From: DATAFF01 sp036265615 | Lineage (GTDB): Bacteria; Pseudomonadota; Alphaproteobacteria; Rhizobiales; Aestuariivirgaceae | Direction: 5' to 3' | DNA: 64,000 nt | Assembly (NCBI GenBank): GCA_036265615.1 | Contig: DATAOT010000247.1 | Coordinates: 1-64,000, forward strand | In this document: piece after piece, positions 1 to 7,749 of the stretch | Layout: each line of letters begins with the position of its first letter | How positions within the stretch are numbered: position 1 is the stretch's first letter | Program-made: the position numbers and the translations under genes | Notes under the pieces: generated by a model | What the model was told of the DNA's origin: nothing | Database searches by the model: none | Seen by the model: the letters and a program-made list of their open reading frames with translations, nothing else

Positions 1-270
1 CGCGGCCGTGGCCTGATGCTTGCCATGGAGCTTGTTGAGGATCGCGCCGACAAGCGCCCATTTCCCGCCGCGGCCAAGCTATGGGCCCGAGTCAAGGCAA
101 CAGCCATGGATGAAGGCCTGATCTGCTATCCGAGCGGTGGCGCCGCCGACGGCACCAATGGCGATCACGTCCTGCTAGCACCGCCCTATACGATCGGCGC
201 CAACGAGATCGAGGAGCTGGTGCGCCGTCTCGACCGCGCCCTTGCTCGAGCTCTTTCCGGAATCGCTTGA
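1..270 (+). CDS. class III aminotransferase, C-terminal fragment
   Basis: This is the last part of a PLP-dependent class III aminotransferase that begins outside the window. The frame is open from base 1 to the TGA at 268-270. The visible residues match the C-terminal small domain of the family: RGRGLMLAMELV, then a stretch with LICYPSGG, and the closing segment LAPPYTIGANEIEELV, which resembles the usual C-terminal 'appl.it..ei..l' block. The catalytic lysine and PLP-binding residues lie outside the window, so the substrate cannot be judged. PLP enzymes of this class move amino groups from omega-amino acids, diamines or alanine to keto acids. The family call is fairly firm; the specific activity is unknown. 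Confidence 0.85.
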   Translation, partial: RGRGLMLAMELVEDRADKRPFPAAAKLWARVKATAMDEGLICYPSGGAADGTNGDHVLLAPPYTIGANEIEELVRRLDRALARALSGIA

Positions 271-392
271 TTCTGAATGAGATTGTCTTCAACTGCCGGG
301 TTTTCGGGCAAATCTTCTTTTACGAGGGAGCTCTAGGATCGCCCTTGCGAGTCGGGCCGGCAATGGAGTGGCCGGCGTCTGAGGGTTACGAT

Positions 393-1697
393 ATGCACTC
401 CCGAATTCTGTCGGTGGACGATAACGCCGTCCATCTGCGCCTGATTGAAGAGAGCCTGATCGGCGAGGAATTTCAGGTCGTCTCGAGCCAGAACGGGCGC
501 GACGCCGAACGCATCGTTCACTCGATCAGGCCTGACGCGGTCATCGCCGATCTGATGATGCCGCAGATCAACGGCATCCAGCTCTGTCGCAATCTCAAGC
601 GAGAATCGGCAACCCGACACATCCCGGTGCTCATCGTGACCGCGGTCCACGACCGCGACATGATGCTCAAGGCGCTGGACAGCGGTGCCGATGATTTCCT
701 GCAAAAGCCGGTTGATCCTGCGGCGTTGAAATGTCGCCTGCGCAACCTGGTCTGGACCAAGCGCATCCTCGACGAACTCCGCGAGCAGACGCCACCGGGC
801 GCGAACGCTGTCGATACGACCGAGCTGCTCGACGCCGACACCACCGACCAGCCGGCAGCCCTGGCGGCAATATCCGAGCACGCCGCCGACTTCGACCTGG
901 TCGTCGTTGGCGTCGACGGCTGCCATCCGGCGCTGCTCGACCTGATCCTCGAACTCCGGCAGGGCGAAGTCCATCCCGGCATTCCCATTCTCGTGGTGGC
1001 GCGCACCGGCGACAGCAAGACCGTTCGCGAGACGATCGAGCGTGGCGCCAACGATTTCATTTACAACCCCTTCGAGAGCCACGAGCTGCTGCTTCGCAGC
1101 CACGCCCTCGTACGGCGCTGGCGTTCGCAGCTCCTGCTCAGGAACAGTGCCAAGCGTCTGCGCGACGTCGCCAGTCGTGACGCGTTGACCGGCGCGTTCA
1201 ACCGCCACCTGTTGGACACCATGTCGGCTCGCCTGGTCGAAGATGCATTGAATAAGGCCAACGACCTGTCCATCGTCCTGCTCGACATCGATCACTTCAA
1301 GCGGATCAACGACACCTATGGCCACGATGCCGGGGATGCCGTGCTGAAGCGCTTCACGGAGCTCGTACAGAGGCAGCTCAGGACGAGCGATGCGTTCTTC
1401 CGGCTTGGCGGTGAGGAATTCGTAGCCGTCCTGCCAGGCGCCGATGGTGCCGTGGCCTTCTCGGTGGCCGAGCGCCTGCGCCTCAGCATCGAGACGACGC
1501 CCTTTTCCTTGCCCGATGGTCGGGAGATCAGGGTAACATCCTCGCTCGGCATCGCCGTGCTCGGCGGACTCGACGACAGCATGCAGCAACTGGTCAAACG
1601 TGCCGACCAGGCTCTCTACCGCGCCAAGAAAGCCGGCAGGAACCAGACCATCGTTGCTCCTGCCGAGCCGCTTGCGCCCGAGATGACGGCGGCCTGA
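393..1697 (+). CDS. pleD: PleD-type response regulator diguanylate cyclase
   Basis: This 434-residue protein has the PleD layout: a first receiver domain (about 1-120), a second degenerate receiver-like domain (about 150-245), and a C-terminal GGDEF domain (about 260-425). The first receiver has acidic residues D9/D10, the phosphoacceptor D53 (IADLMMP) and K105. The cyclase has an active-site GGEEF at 339-343, preceded at 330-333 by RTSD, an RxxD inhibitory site at the standard spacing. It should make cyclic di-GMP when phosphorylated and be limited by product binding, as known for Caulobacter PleD, where it drives the motile-to-sessile switch. The frame is open upstream to 267, but the ATG at 393 has a GAGG at 381-384 and starts exactly where receiver homology starts. 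Its usual kinases are PleC/DivJ/PdhS types, and one such kinase lies at 49.8-52.3 kb. Confidence 0.93.
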   Translation: MHSRILSVDDNAVHLRLIEESLIGEEFQVVSSQNGRDAERIVHSIRPDAVIADLMMPQINGIQLCRNLKRESATRHIPVLIVTAVHDRDMMLKALDSGADDFLQKPVDPAALKCRLRNLVWTKRILDELREQTPPGANAVDTTELLDADTTDQPAALAAISEHAADFDLVVVGVDGCHPALLDLILELRQGEVHPGIPILVVARTGDSKTVRETIERGANDFIYNPFESHELLLRSHALVRRWRSQLLLRNSAKRLRDVASRDALTGAFNRHLLDTMSARLVEDALNKANDLSIVLLDIDHFKRINDTYGHDAGDAVLKRFTELVQRQLRTSDAFFRLGGEEFVAVLPGADGAVAFSVAERLRLSIETTPFSLPDGREIRVTSSLGIAVLGGLDDSMQQLVKRADQALYRAKKAGRNQTIVAPAEPLAPEMTAA

Positions 1698-1751
1698 GCT
1701 CAGGCGCGAATGACGGCGAGGAGACCCTAGCCCCTCGTCACCTGATTGCTG

Positions 1752-2054
1752 CTATTCCCTTTCCTGCCGGCGGTGAAGTGTCCGCGCGCCGATCGCGTGC
1801 TGCTCGTAGGCGATGCACTCTTCCATCATCGCCCGCCAGATTCTCTCGGCCACATCGGGGTCGAATCCGGCAATCGCTGCCGCGTCGCGAACCCGTCGCG
1901 TCACCTCCTCGACACGCCACGGAACCCGTGCCTCATGGGGATTGTCCTTGAGCTCGGCCGCCCGCTTGACGGCGTTGAACCTCGCGGCCAGAAGCCGGAT
2001 CAGCTGGTCGTCGATTTCGTCAATGGCGGCGCGCACCTCGGAAAGCGTGTCCAT
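1752..2054 (-). CDS. chorismate mutase, AroQ type
   Basis: This 100-residue all-helical protein should convert chorismate to prephenate, the branch step toward phenylalanine and tyrosine. The N-terminal helix carries the AroQ pattern: EIDDQLIRLLAARF followed by VKRAAELK. A second block contains R..EEVTRRV and ends with the helix IWRAMMEECIAYEQ. The length fits a free-standing monofunctional mutase of the AroQ alpha class, and there is no signal peptide. The start ATG (rc of 2052-2054) follows an AAGGATAGGGG ribosome-binding region. It diverges from the trmO gene with about 57 bases between the two starts. Some relatives in this family act as isochorismate pyruvate lyases, which cannot be excluded from sequence alone. 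Confidence 0.85.
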   Translation of the reverse strand: MDTLSEVRAAIDEIDDQLIRLLAARFNAVKRAAELKDNPHEARVPWRVEEVTRRVRDAAAIAGFDPDVAERIWRAMMEECIAYEQHAIGARTLHRRQERE

Positions 2055-2111
2055 CCCCTATCCTTGAAACGATGGCTTGAGCTGGTATCCTCATACAATG
2101 CTTCAGTCGAG

Positions 2112-2633
2112 ATGGCACTGACGATGGTCCGCGAGAACGAAATCCGGGAGGGCGAAATCGCGATCGAGGCGCCTCCCCCGACCGACGCCGGCCTCGTCTT
2201 CATCGGCCGCATCCGCACGCCTTGGACGTCCCGCCTCATGACCCCGCGTCATGGCCGCCCCGACGGACCCATTTGCCAGATCGAGATCTTCGATCCATGG
2301 CGCGAGGCGCTGGACGGCATCGATCAGTTCGAGCGGCTCGAGGTTCTTTACTGGCTCCACCAGTCGAGACGCGATCTCGTCAAGCAGAGCCCGGACAACA
2401 ATGGCGTCGGCCGCGGCACCTTTTCGCTTCGCTCTCCGGTGCGACCCAATCCGATCGGCACATCGATCGTTGGCGTGGTCGGCCGCGACGGGCCGGTCAT
2501 CAGCGTGCGCGGTCTCGATTGCCTCGACGGGACGCCGCTCCTCGACATCAAGCCAGACCGCACGCTGTTCAAGCCGCTTGCCCCGCCGCAGCCTGGCGAC
2601 TTCGAGACCGGCAGCTCCTGCCCCATGAAGTAG
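2112..2633 (+). CDS. trmO: TrmO/TsaA family tRNA (t6A37) N6-methyltransferase
   Basis: This 173-residue member of the UPF0066/TsaA family should methylate N6-threonylcarbamoyladenosine at position 37 of certain tRNAs using S-adenosylmethionine. Family landmarks are visible: IGRIRTP near residue 31, the signature RSPVRPNPIG at 107-116, and LDGTPLLDIKP at 138-148. The frame extends far upstream without a plausible start; ATG 2112 and ATG 2124 are the two realistic choices. The N-terminal 25 or so residues precede the conserved core, so 2124 would also fit. It stands alone, diverging from chorismate mutase, and converges with the polyol SDR gene 22 bases downstream. The archaeal-like cousins are less well characterised, so methyl acceptor specificity is by family only. 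Confidence 0.86.
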   Translation: MALTMVRENEIREGEIAIEAPPPTDAGLVFIGRIRTPWTSRLMTPRHGRPDGPICQIEIFDPWREALDGIDQFERLEVLYWLHQSRRDLVKQSPDNNGVGRGTFSLRSPVRPNPIGTSIVGVVGRDGPVISVRGLDCLDGTPLLDIKPDRTLFKPLAPPQPGDFETGSSCPMK

Positions 2634-2655
2634 TTCCAGCGCTGGGCCGATCCTG

Positions 2656-3429
2656 CTACCAGCAGGTATAGCCGCCGTCAGCGATGACGACCGAGCCGGT
2701 GAGCAGGCTTGACGCATCCGAAGCAAGGAACAGCACCACCGAGGCGATCTCGTCCACCTCGCCAAGCCGCCCCATGGGCGTCATGTCAAGCCATGTCTGG
2801 AACATTTTCTGGTTCGAACGCGCAAATGCCGTCAGCGGTGTGTTGATGTAGGTTGGCGCCACCGCGTTCACCCTGACGCCGCGCGATGCCCATTCCGCGG
2901 CCAGCGACTTCGTCAGATGATGTACGCCCGCCTTGGAGGCGTTGTAGTAGCTCTGCTCCTGGGGCTTGTTGACGATGAAACCGGACATCGATCCGATATT
3001 CACGATCGCTCCGGACCGCCGCTCCAGCATATGCTTGCCAAAAGCCCGGCAACACCAGAACGTCCCGTTGAGATTGACATCGATGACATTGAGCCAGTGC
3101 TCATCGGTGACCGTTTCGGCCGCCGTTTCGGATCGCGCGATGCCGGCATTGTTCACCAGGATGTCCACCTTGCCATGACGGGCAATGAGCAGGTTCGCCA
3201 CCTCTGTCACGCGCCTGGAATCGGTGACATTCATGACCACGATCTCCGCCTCGCGACCCTTGGCCTTGAGCGCGTCACGGGATTCCTCGGCCACCCTCTC
3301 ATCGATATCGGCGATCACCACCTTGGCGCCCGCTTCGGCAAGAGCATCGGCGCACGCCGCACCAATGCCGCGTCCACCGCCCGTCACCAATGCCACTCGC
3401 CCGTCCAGCTTGTATTTATCGAGATACAC
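2656..3429 (-). CDS. SDR family polyol/alcohol dehydrogenase
   Basis: This 257-residue classical short-chain dehydrogenase has the nucleotide motif VTGGGRGIG near residue 13, NNAG, a catalytic serine in NIGSMSG, and the YxxxK pair in YYNASK. Acidic D in IADIDE after the second beta strand points to NAD(H) rather than NADP(H). It is the last gene of the leftward importer operon and lies 11 bases after the ATPase gene. By analogy with sorbitol/mannitol (smo) operons of Rhodobacter and rhizobia it probably oxidises an imported polyol to a ketose. The GTG at 3427-3429 is chosen because it has an AGGAGA site and gives the standard SDR N-terminus; the frame continues upstream into the ATPase gene. 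The exact polyol is not readable from sequence. Confidence 0.85.
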   Translation of the reverse strand: MYLDKYKLDGRVALVTGGGRGIGAACADALAEAGAKVVIADIDERVAEESRDALKAKGREAEIVVMNVTDSRRVTEVANLLIARHGKVDILVNNAGIARSETAAETVTDEHWLNVIDVNLNGTFWCCRAFGKHMLERRSGAIVNIGSMSGFIVNKPQEQSYYNASKAGVHHLTKSLAAEWASRGVRVNAVAPTYINTPLTAFARSNQKMFQTWLDMTPMGRLGEVDEIASVVLFLASDASSLLTGSVVIADGGYTCW

Positions 3430-3440
3430 GAGAAGATCTC

Positions 3441-4451
3441 CTACTGCAGGCTGCGGATCGCGTTGCCGTCCGTATCGAAACGGTGAACGCGAGCCGGATC
3501 TGGATTGAGCCGGACCTGATCGCCGGTGCGCAAACCGAGTTCGCCGGCAGTGCGGACGGTTATGCGGCCAACGTCGCTCTCGACATAGAAGAATGTGTCG
3601 CTGCCCAGATGCTCGGCTATCGCTATCCTGCCCGGCCATCCCTGGCCGTCGCGATTGATCATGATGTGCTCTGGCCTGACGCCGATGGAGGCTGCACCGT
3701 ACTGTCCGGCGATATCCTGCTTCGATACGAAATTCATCTTGGGCGAACCGATGAATCCTGCGACGAACGTGTTGGCCGGGTGTTCGTACAGTTCAAGCGG
3801 CGTGCCATATTGTTCGACATGGCCGGCATCGAGCACCACGATCCTGTCGGCCATGGTCATGGCCTCGACCTGATCATGCGTGACATAGATCGCGGTGGTG
3901 CCGAGCGTCTTCTGCAGGCCCGCGATCTCGAGCCGCATCTGCACCCTGAGCGCCGCGTCGAGATTCGACAGCGGCTCGTCGAACAGGAAGGCTTTCGGCT
4001 CCCGTACGATCGCACGGCCGATCGCCACCCGTTGCCGCTGGCCGCCTGACAGCTGCCCCGGGCGCCGATCCAGATAGGGTGTGAGGTTCAGCTTCGCTGC
4101 CGCTGCCTCGACGCGCTGGGCGATCTGGCCTCTCGGCATGCCTGCCATTTTGAGTCCGAAGCCGATATTGGACCGCACGCTCATGTGGGGATAGAGCGCA
4201 TAGGACTGGAACACCATCGAGAGGCCCCGCTTGGCAGGCGGCAGCCGCGAGACGTCGGCGCCGTCAATCAGGATCTTGCCCTCGGTGATGTCCTCGAGCC
4301 CCGCGATCAGTCGCAGCAGGGTGGACTTCCCGCAGCCAGACGGTCCAACGAACACGACGAAAGACTTGTCGGCGATCTCCAGATTGACGCCCTTGATGAT
4401 CTCAACCGACCCGAACGATTTCCGAACGCCATTGAGGACGATGCTGCCCAT
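3441..4451 (-). CDS. ABC importer ATPase, SmoK/MalK-like
   Basis: This 336-residue ATP-binding subunit belongs to the carbohydrate uptake CUT1 family. The nucleotide domain contains Walker A GPSGCGKST, signature LSGGQRQR and Walker B FLFDEPLSNLD. The C-terminal 110 residues form the TOBE-type regulatory region typical of MalK and UgpC, with IGVRPEH. The ATG at 4449-4451 follows AGGGAAGAG and matches the conserved N-terminus; the frame extends 23 codons further without support. It lies between a permease gene and the SDR gene in the same operon and should power the sugar/polyol importer by ATP hydrolysis at the inner face of the membrane. Confidence 0.93.
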   Translation of the reverse strand: MGSIVLNGVRKSFGSVEIIKGVNLEIADKSFVVFVGPSGCGKSTLLRLIAGLEDITEGKILIDGADVSRLPPAKRGLSMVFQSYALYPHMSVRSNIGFGLKMAGMPRGQIAQRVEAAAAKLNLTPYLDRRPGQLSGGQRQRVAIGRAIVREPKAFLFDEPLSNLDAALRVQMRLEIAGLQKTLGTTAIYVTHDQVEAMTMADRIVVLDAGHVEQYGTPLELYEHPANTFVAGFIGSPKMNFVSKQDIAGQYGAASIGVRPEHIMINRDGQGWPGRIAIAEHLGSDTFFYVESDVGRITVRTAGELGLRTGDQVRLNPDPARVHRFDTDGNAIRSLQ

Positions 4452-4461
4452 GGCTCTTCCC

Positions 4462-5292
4462 TTATTTGACTGCCCCGAAGGTGAGGCCGCGAACCAGTTG
4501 TCGCTGGCTGAACCAGCCAAGCACCAGGATCGGCGCTATCGCCAGCGTCGAGGCCGCGGACAGCTTGGCCCAGAAGAGACCCTCGGGGCTGGAATAGGAC
4601 GCGATGAAGGCGGTGAGCGGCGCCGCGTTGGAGCTGGTCAATACCAGCGTCCAGAACGCCTCGTTCCACGCCAGGATGAAATTGAGGAGCAGCGTCGAGG
4701 CGATCCCGGGCACCGCCATCGGCGTCAGAACGTAAATGAGCTCCTTGCCGATCGTCGCCCCATCCATGCGCGCCGCCTCGAGAATCTCCTTTGGAATCTC
4801 CTTGAAATAGGTGAACAGCATCCACACGACGATGGGAAGATTGCCGAGGCACAGCAGACCCACCAACCCGATCCGGGTATCAAGCAGACCGTAGTCGCGG
4901 AAGAACAGATAGATCGGCACCATCACTCCGACCGGCGGCATCATTTTCGTGGACAGCATCCACAGCAGCGTCCCGCGGGTTCTCTCGGTGGGGGCGAATG
5001 CCATGGCCCAGGCGGCTGGCACGGCGATGATCAGCGCCAGCAGAACCGATCCGCCGGCGATGATCAGCGAGTTCACCGCGTGATGAAAATAGTCGCTCCG
5101 CTGCTGCACGATCGCGTAGTTCTCTGTCGTCCAATCGAAGAATACGAATTTTGGCGGCAGTGAAGAGGCTTCGAGCTCGGTCTTGAAGCTCGTCAGAACC
5201 ATCCAGATGATCGGGAAGGCGATCACAAGACCGACCAGCCAGCCGGCAATGGTGACCGTAATCTTGCGTGCCGGAGTGACTGCGCGTGCCAT
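4462..5292 (-). CDS. ABC importer permease, SmoG/MalG-like
   Basis: This 276-residue inner-membrane permease has about six transmembrane helices, starting with VTIAGWLVGLVIAFPIIWM. The cytoplasmic EAA coupling loop is clear: EAARMDGATIGKELIYVLTP with the following G. Its short C-terminal tail (LVRGLTFGAVK) is the typical end of MalG-type subunits. It begins only 3 bases after the stop of the partner permease and ends 10 bases before the ATPase start, consistent with one transcript. It forms the membrane pore together with its partner and passes substrate from the periplasmic binding protein to the cytoplasm. Confidence 0.92.
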   Translation of the reverse strand: MARAVTPARKITVTIAGWLVGLVIAFPIIWMVLTSFKTELEASSLPPKFVFFDWTTENYAIVQQRSDYFHHAVNSLIIAGGSVLLALIIAVPAAWAMAFAPTERTRGTLLWMLSTKMMPPVGVMVPIYLFFRDYGLLDTRIGLVGLLCLGNLPIVVWMLFTYFKEIPKEILEAARMDGATIGKELIYVLTPMAVPGIASTLLLNFILAWNEAFWTLVLTSSNAAPLTAFIASYSSPEGLFWAKLSAASTLAIAPILVLGWFSQRQLVRGLTFGAVK

Positions 5293-5295
5293 GTC

Positions 5296-6162
5296 TCAGG
5301 CGTCCAGGTTCTTGCCGACCAGGCGGACAAGAAAGATTGCGACGACATTGGCAAGCACGACCGCGACCAAGCCCCCGGCCGACGCGGCGCCGATGTCATA
5401 TTCCTTCAGTGCCGCCGAATAGATCAGGAAAGCGAGATTGTTGGTGCGTTCACCCCCGCCGGTGGTGACGTAAATTTCCGCAAACACGGTCAGGAGGAAG
5501 ATGGTTTCGATCAGGATCACCACTGTGATCGGCCGAGCGAGGTGCGGCAGAGTGATGTAGAAGAACATCGAAAGCGCGCTCGCCCCGTCCATTTCGGCTG
5601 CTTCCTTCTGCTCCTCGTCGAGTGACTGCAGTGCCGTCAGCAGGATGAGGGAGGCGAAGGGCAGCCACTCCCAGGAAATGATCAGGATGATCGACAGCAG
5701 CGGATAGTCGGTGAACCAATCGATCGGCTGCAGGCCCAGCGAGTTGGCGATCCAGGCGAAGAAGCCGGACACCGGATGCATCAGAAGGTTCTTCCAGATC
5801 AGTGCGCTGACCGTCGGCATGACGAAGAAGGGAGCGATCACCAGCAGCCTCACAAGGCTCAGGCCGGCCACCGCCTGATCCATGAGCAGCGCCACGAGCA
5901 CGCCGAGCACCACCGTGATCAGGAGAACCGATCCGACGATGATCAGAGTATTGATCAAGGCGCTGACGAACCCCGGGTCGGTGAGGAAATAGCTGTAGTT
6001 GTCGAGGCGTGCCCATTCGATCGAGCTCGGATCAAGCAGGTTGTAGTTGAGAAATGAAAAATAAATGGTGGCGGCAAGCGGGACGATCGATATCAACAGC
6101 AGCAGGACCACCGCCGGCGACACCAGCAACCTGCCGAGTGTCTGGGTCTGTTGGGTCGCCAC
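5296..6162 (-). CDS. ABC importer permease, SmoF/MalF-like
   Basis: This 288-residue permease is the MalF-type partner, without the large periplasmic loop seen in enteric MalF. Hydrophobic helices begin at about residue 14 (VSPAVVLLLLISIVPL). The EAA loop is recognisable as EAAEMDGASALSMFFYITLP. The start is a GTG at 6160-6162 preceded by GGAGATAGAG. It is the second gene of the leftward operon after the binding protein. The 90-base gap to the binding-protein gene contains a strong stem-loop annotated separately. Function follows from the family: polyol or sugar translocation across the inner membrane. Confidence 0.92.
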   Translation of the reverse strand: MATQQTQTLGRLLVSPAVVLLLLISIVPLAATIYFSFLNYNLLDPSSIEWARLDNYSYFLTDPGFVSALINTLIIVGSVLLITVVLGVLVALLMDQAVAGLSLVRLLVIAPFFVMPTVSALIWKNLLMHPVSGFFAWIANSLGLQPIDWFTDYPLLSIILIISWEWLPFASLILLTALQSLDEEQKEAAEMDGASALSMFFYITLPHLARPITVVILIETIFLLTVFAEIYVTTGGGERTNNLAFLIYSAALKEYDIGAASAGGLVAVVLANVVAIFLVRLVGKNLDA

Positions 6163-6191
6163 GCTCTATCTCCGCAACGCGAGTGGCGAAT

Positions 6192-6250
6192 CGCGAGCAG
6201 CGAAACAGCGCGTTGCAAGATGCGCTATTCGCTGCTCACGAGCCGTCCCT
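6192..6250 (-). promoter_or_regulatory. intra-operon stem-loop after the binding-protein gene
   Basis: Left arm CGCGAGCAGCGAA at 6192-6204 pairs with TTCGCTGCTCACG at 6238-6250 (12 of 13 positions), and an inner AGCGC/GCGCT pair lengthens the stem. It sits between the stop of the binding-protein gene and the start of the first permease. There is no U-tract, so it is unlikely to be a simple terminator. A role in protecting the binding-protein mRNA or lowering downstream expression is inferred from known ABC operons such as malEFG. Confidence 0.6.
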
Positions 6251-6252
6251 CT

Positions 6253-7563
6253 TCATTTGATATATCCGGCCCGCTTCATGTCGCGCGTGACCGCCTTTTG
6301 GGCGCTGGCCAGCGCCTGTTCCCCGGTCGTCGAGCCGGCGAGCGCGGCCGAGAAGAACTGCCCGACCTTGGTGCCGAGTCCCTGGAACTCGGGGATTGCC
6401 ACAAACTGCACGCCGACATAGGGCACGGGCTTGACCGTCGGCTTCGTTGGATCCGCCGTGTTGATCGACTCGAGCGTCAGCTTCGCGAAGGGCGCCGCCT
6501 CCTGGTATTTCGGGTTGTCATAGAGCGACTTGCGCGTGCCTGGCGGGGCATGGGCCCAGCCCTCCTTCGCAGCGACGAGTTCGGCATATTGCTTGCTCGT
6601 TGCCCAGCCGATGAACTTCTCGGCGGCATCGACCTTTTTCGAGCCGGCCGGAATGGCAAGCGACCAGGCCCACAGCCAGTTCGCGTTCTTGCCAAGCCCC
6701 TTGTTGGGCGCAAGCGCGAACGCCACCTTGTCGGCAACCTTGGACTCCTTGGGATCGGTCACGAAGCCCGCAGCCACTGTGGCATCGATCCACATGGCGC
6801 ATTTCCCAGAGTTGAACAAGGCAAGATTCTCGTTGAAGCCGTTCGACACCGCGCCGGGCGGGCCGGCATCCTTCATGACCTTCAGATAGGTGTCGATGGT
6901 CTCCTTCCATTCCGGACTGTCGAATTGCGGGTTCCACTTCTCGTCGAACCAGCGGGCGCCGAACGAGTTGGCCATCGCGGTGATGAACGCCATGTTCTCG
7001 CCCCAGCCGGCCTTGCCGCGCAGGCAGATGCCATAGACGCCGGCCGACTTGTCCGTCAGCTTCTTGGCGGCATCGATGATGAACTCCCAGGTCGGCTTCT
7101 CGGGCATGGTCAGCCCGGCCTTTTCGAACAGGTCCTTGCGATACATGATCATCGAGCTCTCGCCGTAGAACGGAGCGGCATAGAGCTTGCCTTCATACGA
7201 AAGGCCGGCCCGGATCGCTGGCAGAAGATCGTCGACCTGATAATCCGCGCCAAGATTGTCGAGCGGCACCAGCCAGTTCTTCTTGGCCCAGATCGGGACC
7301 TCATAGGTGCCGATCGTCAGGACGTCGTACTGGCCGCCCTTCGTGGCGATGTCGACCGTCACCTTTTCGCGCAGAACATTCTCCTCCAGCGTGACCCATT
7401 TGACCTCGATCCCGGGGTTGGCCTTGGCGAACTCACCGGTCAAGCCCTGCATGCGGATCATGTCACCATTATTGACGGTGGCGACCGTGAGGGTCTCGGC
7501 CAGGGCGCTGTCGACCACGAAAAGGCACGTCGCGCCGATAATGACGGAGAGAATGGGTTTCAT
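6253..7563 (-). CDS. sugar/polyol ABC importer, periplasmic binding protein (SmoE-like)
   Basis: This 436-residue family 1 solute-binding protein starts with a Sec signal peptide (about 1-22, ending SALA-E). The mature part has the family features GLTGEFAKANPGIEV and a long two-lobe sequence ending in KRAGYIK. The length fits mannitol/sorbitol/maltose binding proteins. The ATG at 7561-7563 directly follows GGGAGG; an in-frame start four codons upstream lacks support. It is the first gene of the operon binding protein, permease, permease, ATPase, SDR. The gene diverges from an FGGY kinase gene across about 186 bases. Ligand identity is inferred only from the neighbouring dehydrogenase and kinases. 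Confidence 0.92.
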   Translation of the reverse strand: MKPILSVIIGATCLFVVDSALAETLTVATVNNGDMIRMQGLTGEFAKANPGIEVKWVTLEENVLREKVTVDIATKGGQYDVLTIGTYEVPIWAKKNWLVPLDNLGADYQVDDLLPAIRAGLSYEGKLYAAPFYGESSMIMYRKDLFEKAGLTMPEKPTWEFIIDAAKKLTDKSAGVYGICLRGKAGWGENMAFITAMANSFGARWFDEKWNPQFDSPEWKETIDTYLKVMKDAGPPGAVSNGFNENLALFNSGKCAMWIDATVAAGFVTDPKESKVADKVAFALAPNKGLGKNANWLWAWSLAIPAGSKKVDAAEKFIGWATSKQYAELVAAKEGWAHAPPGTRKSLYDNPKYQEAAPFAKLTLESINTADPTKPTVKPVPYVGVQFVAIPEFQGLGTKVGQFFSAALAGSTTGEQALASAQKAVTRDMKRAGYIK

Positions 7564-7605
7564 GTGGCCTCCCAAGGCACGAGTATTTGTTCTCGCGTTG
7601 CGCCA

Positions 7606-7634
7606 ATGCTCACACTACGAACCATTGCTGTCAA
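7606..7634 (-). promoter_or_regulatory. candidate sigma-70-like promoter of the polyol importer operon
   Basis: Read on the minus strand, TTGACA (rc of 7629-7634) is followed after 17 bases by GAGCAT (rc of 7606-7611). The -35 box is perfect and the spacing ideal; the -10 box is weak. It lies about 45 bases upstream of the binding-protein start. The weak -10 suggests an activator may be needed. This is a pattern match only. Confidence 0.4.
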
Positions 7635-7749
7635 TCAATTCGGCAGCGCCTGGATCGGACTTCCAGCGAGGGATTGACTTTCCCGCGCTTGCGGCAGCCA
7701 ATGGACAGCTTCGATGTCGCAGGCGACGCCAGAGCGCCGAAGGGATCGC

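Noticed and set aside
267..392. Longer N-terminus for PleD starting at 267
   Set aside because: It overlaps the upstream stop region, the extra 42 residues match nothing in the receiver fold, and the ATG at 393 has its own ribosome-binding site.
333..1589. Long open frame (418 codons) on the minus strand opposite pleD
   Set aside because: It mirrors a well-supported gene in GC-rich sequence, where antisense frames stay open by codon bias. It has no recognisable family features and no ribosome-binding site.
1692..1705. Palindrome GCCTGAGCTCAGGC at the end of pleD as a terminator
   Set aside because: It overlaps the TGA stop, its stem is fully palindromic without a loop, and no U-tract follows.
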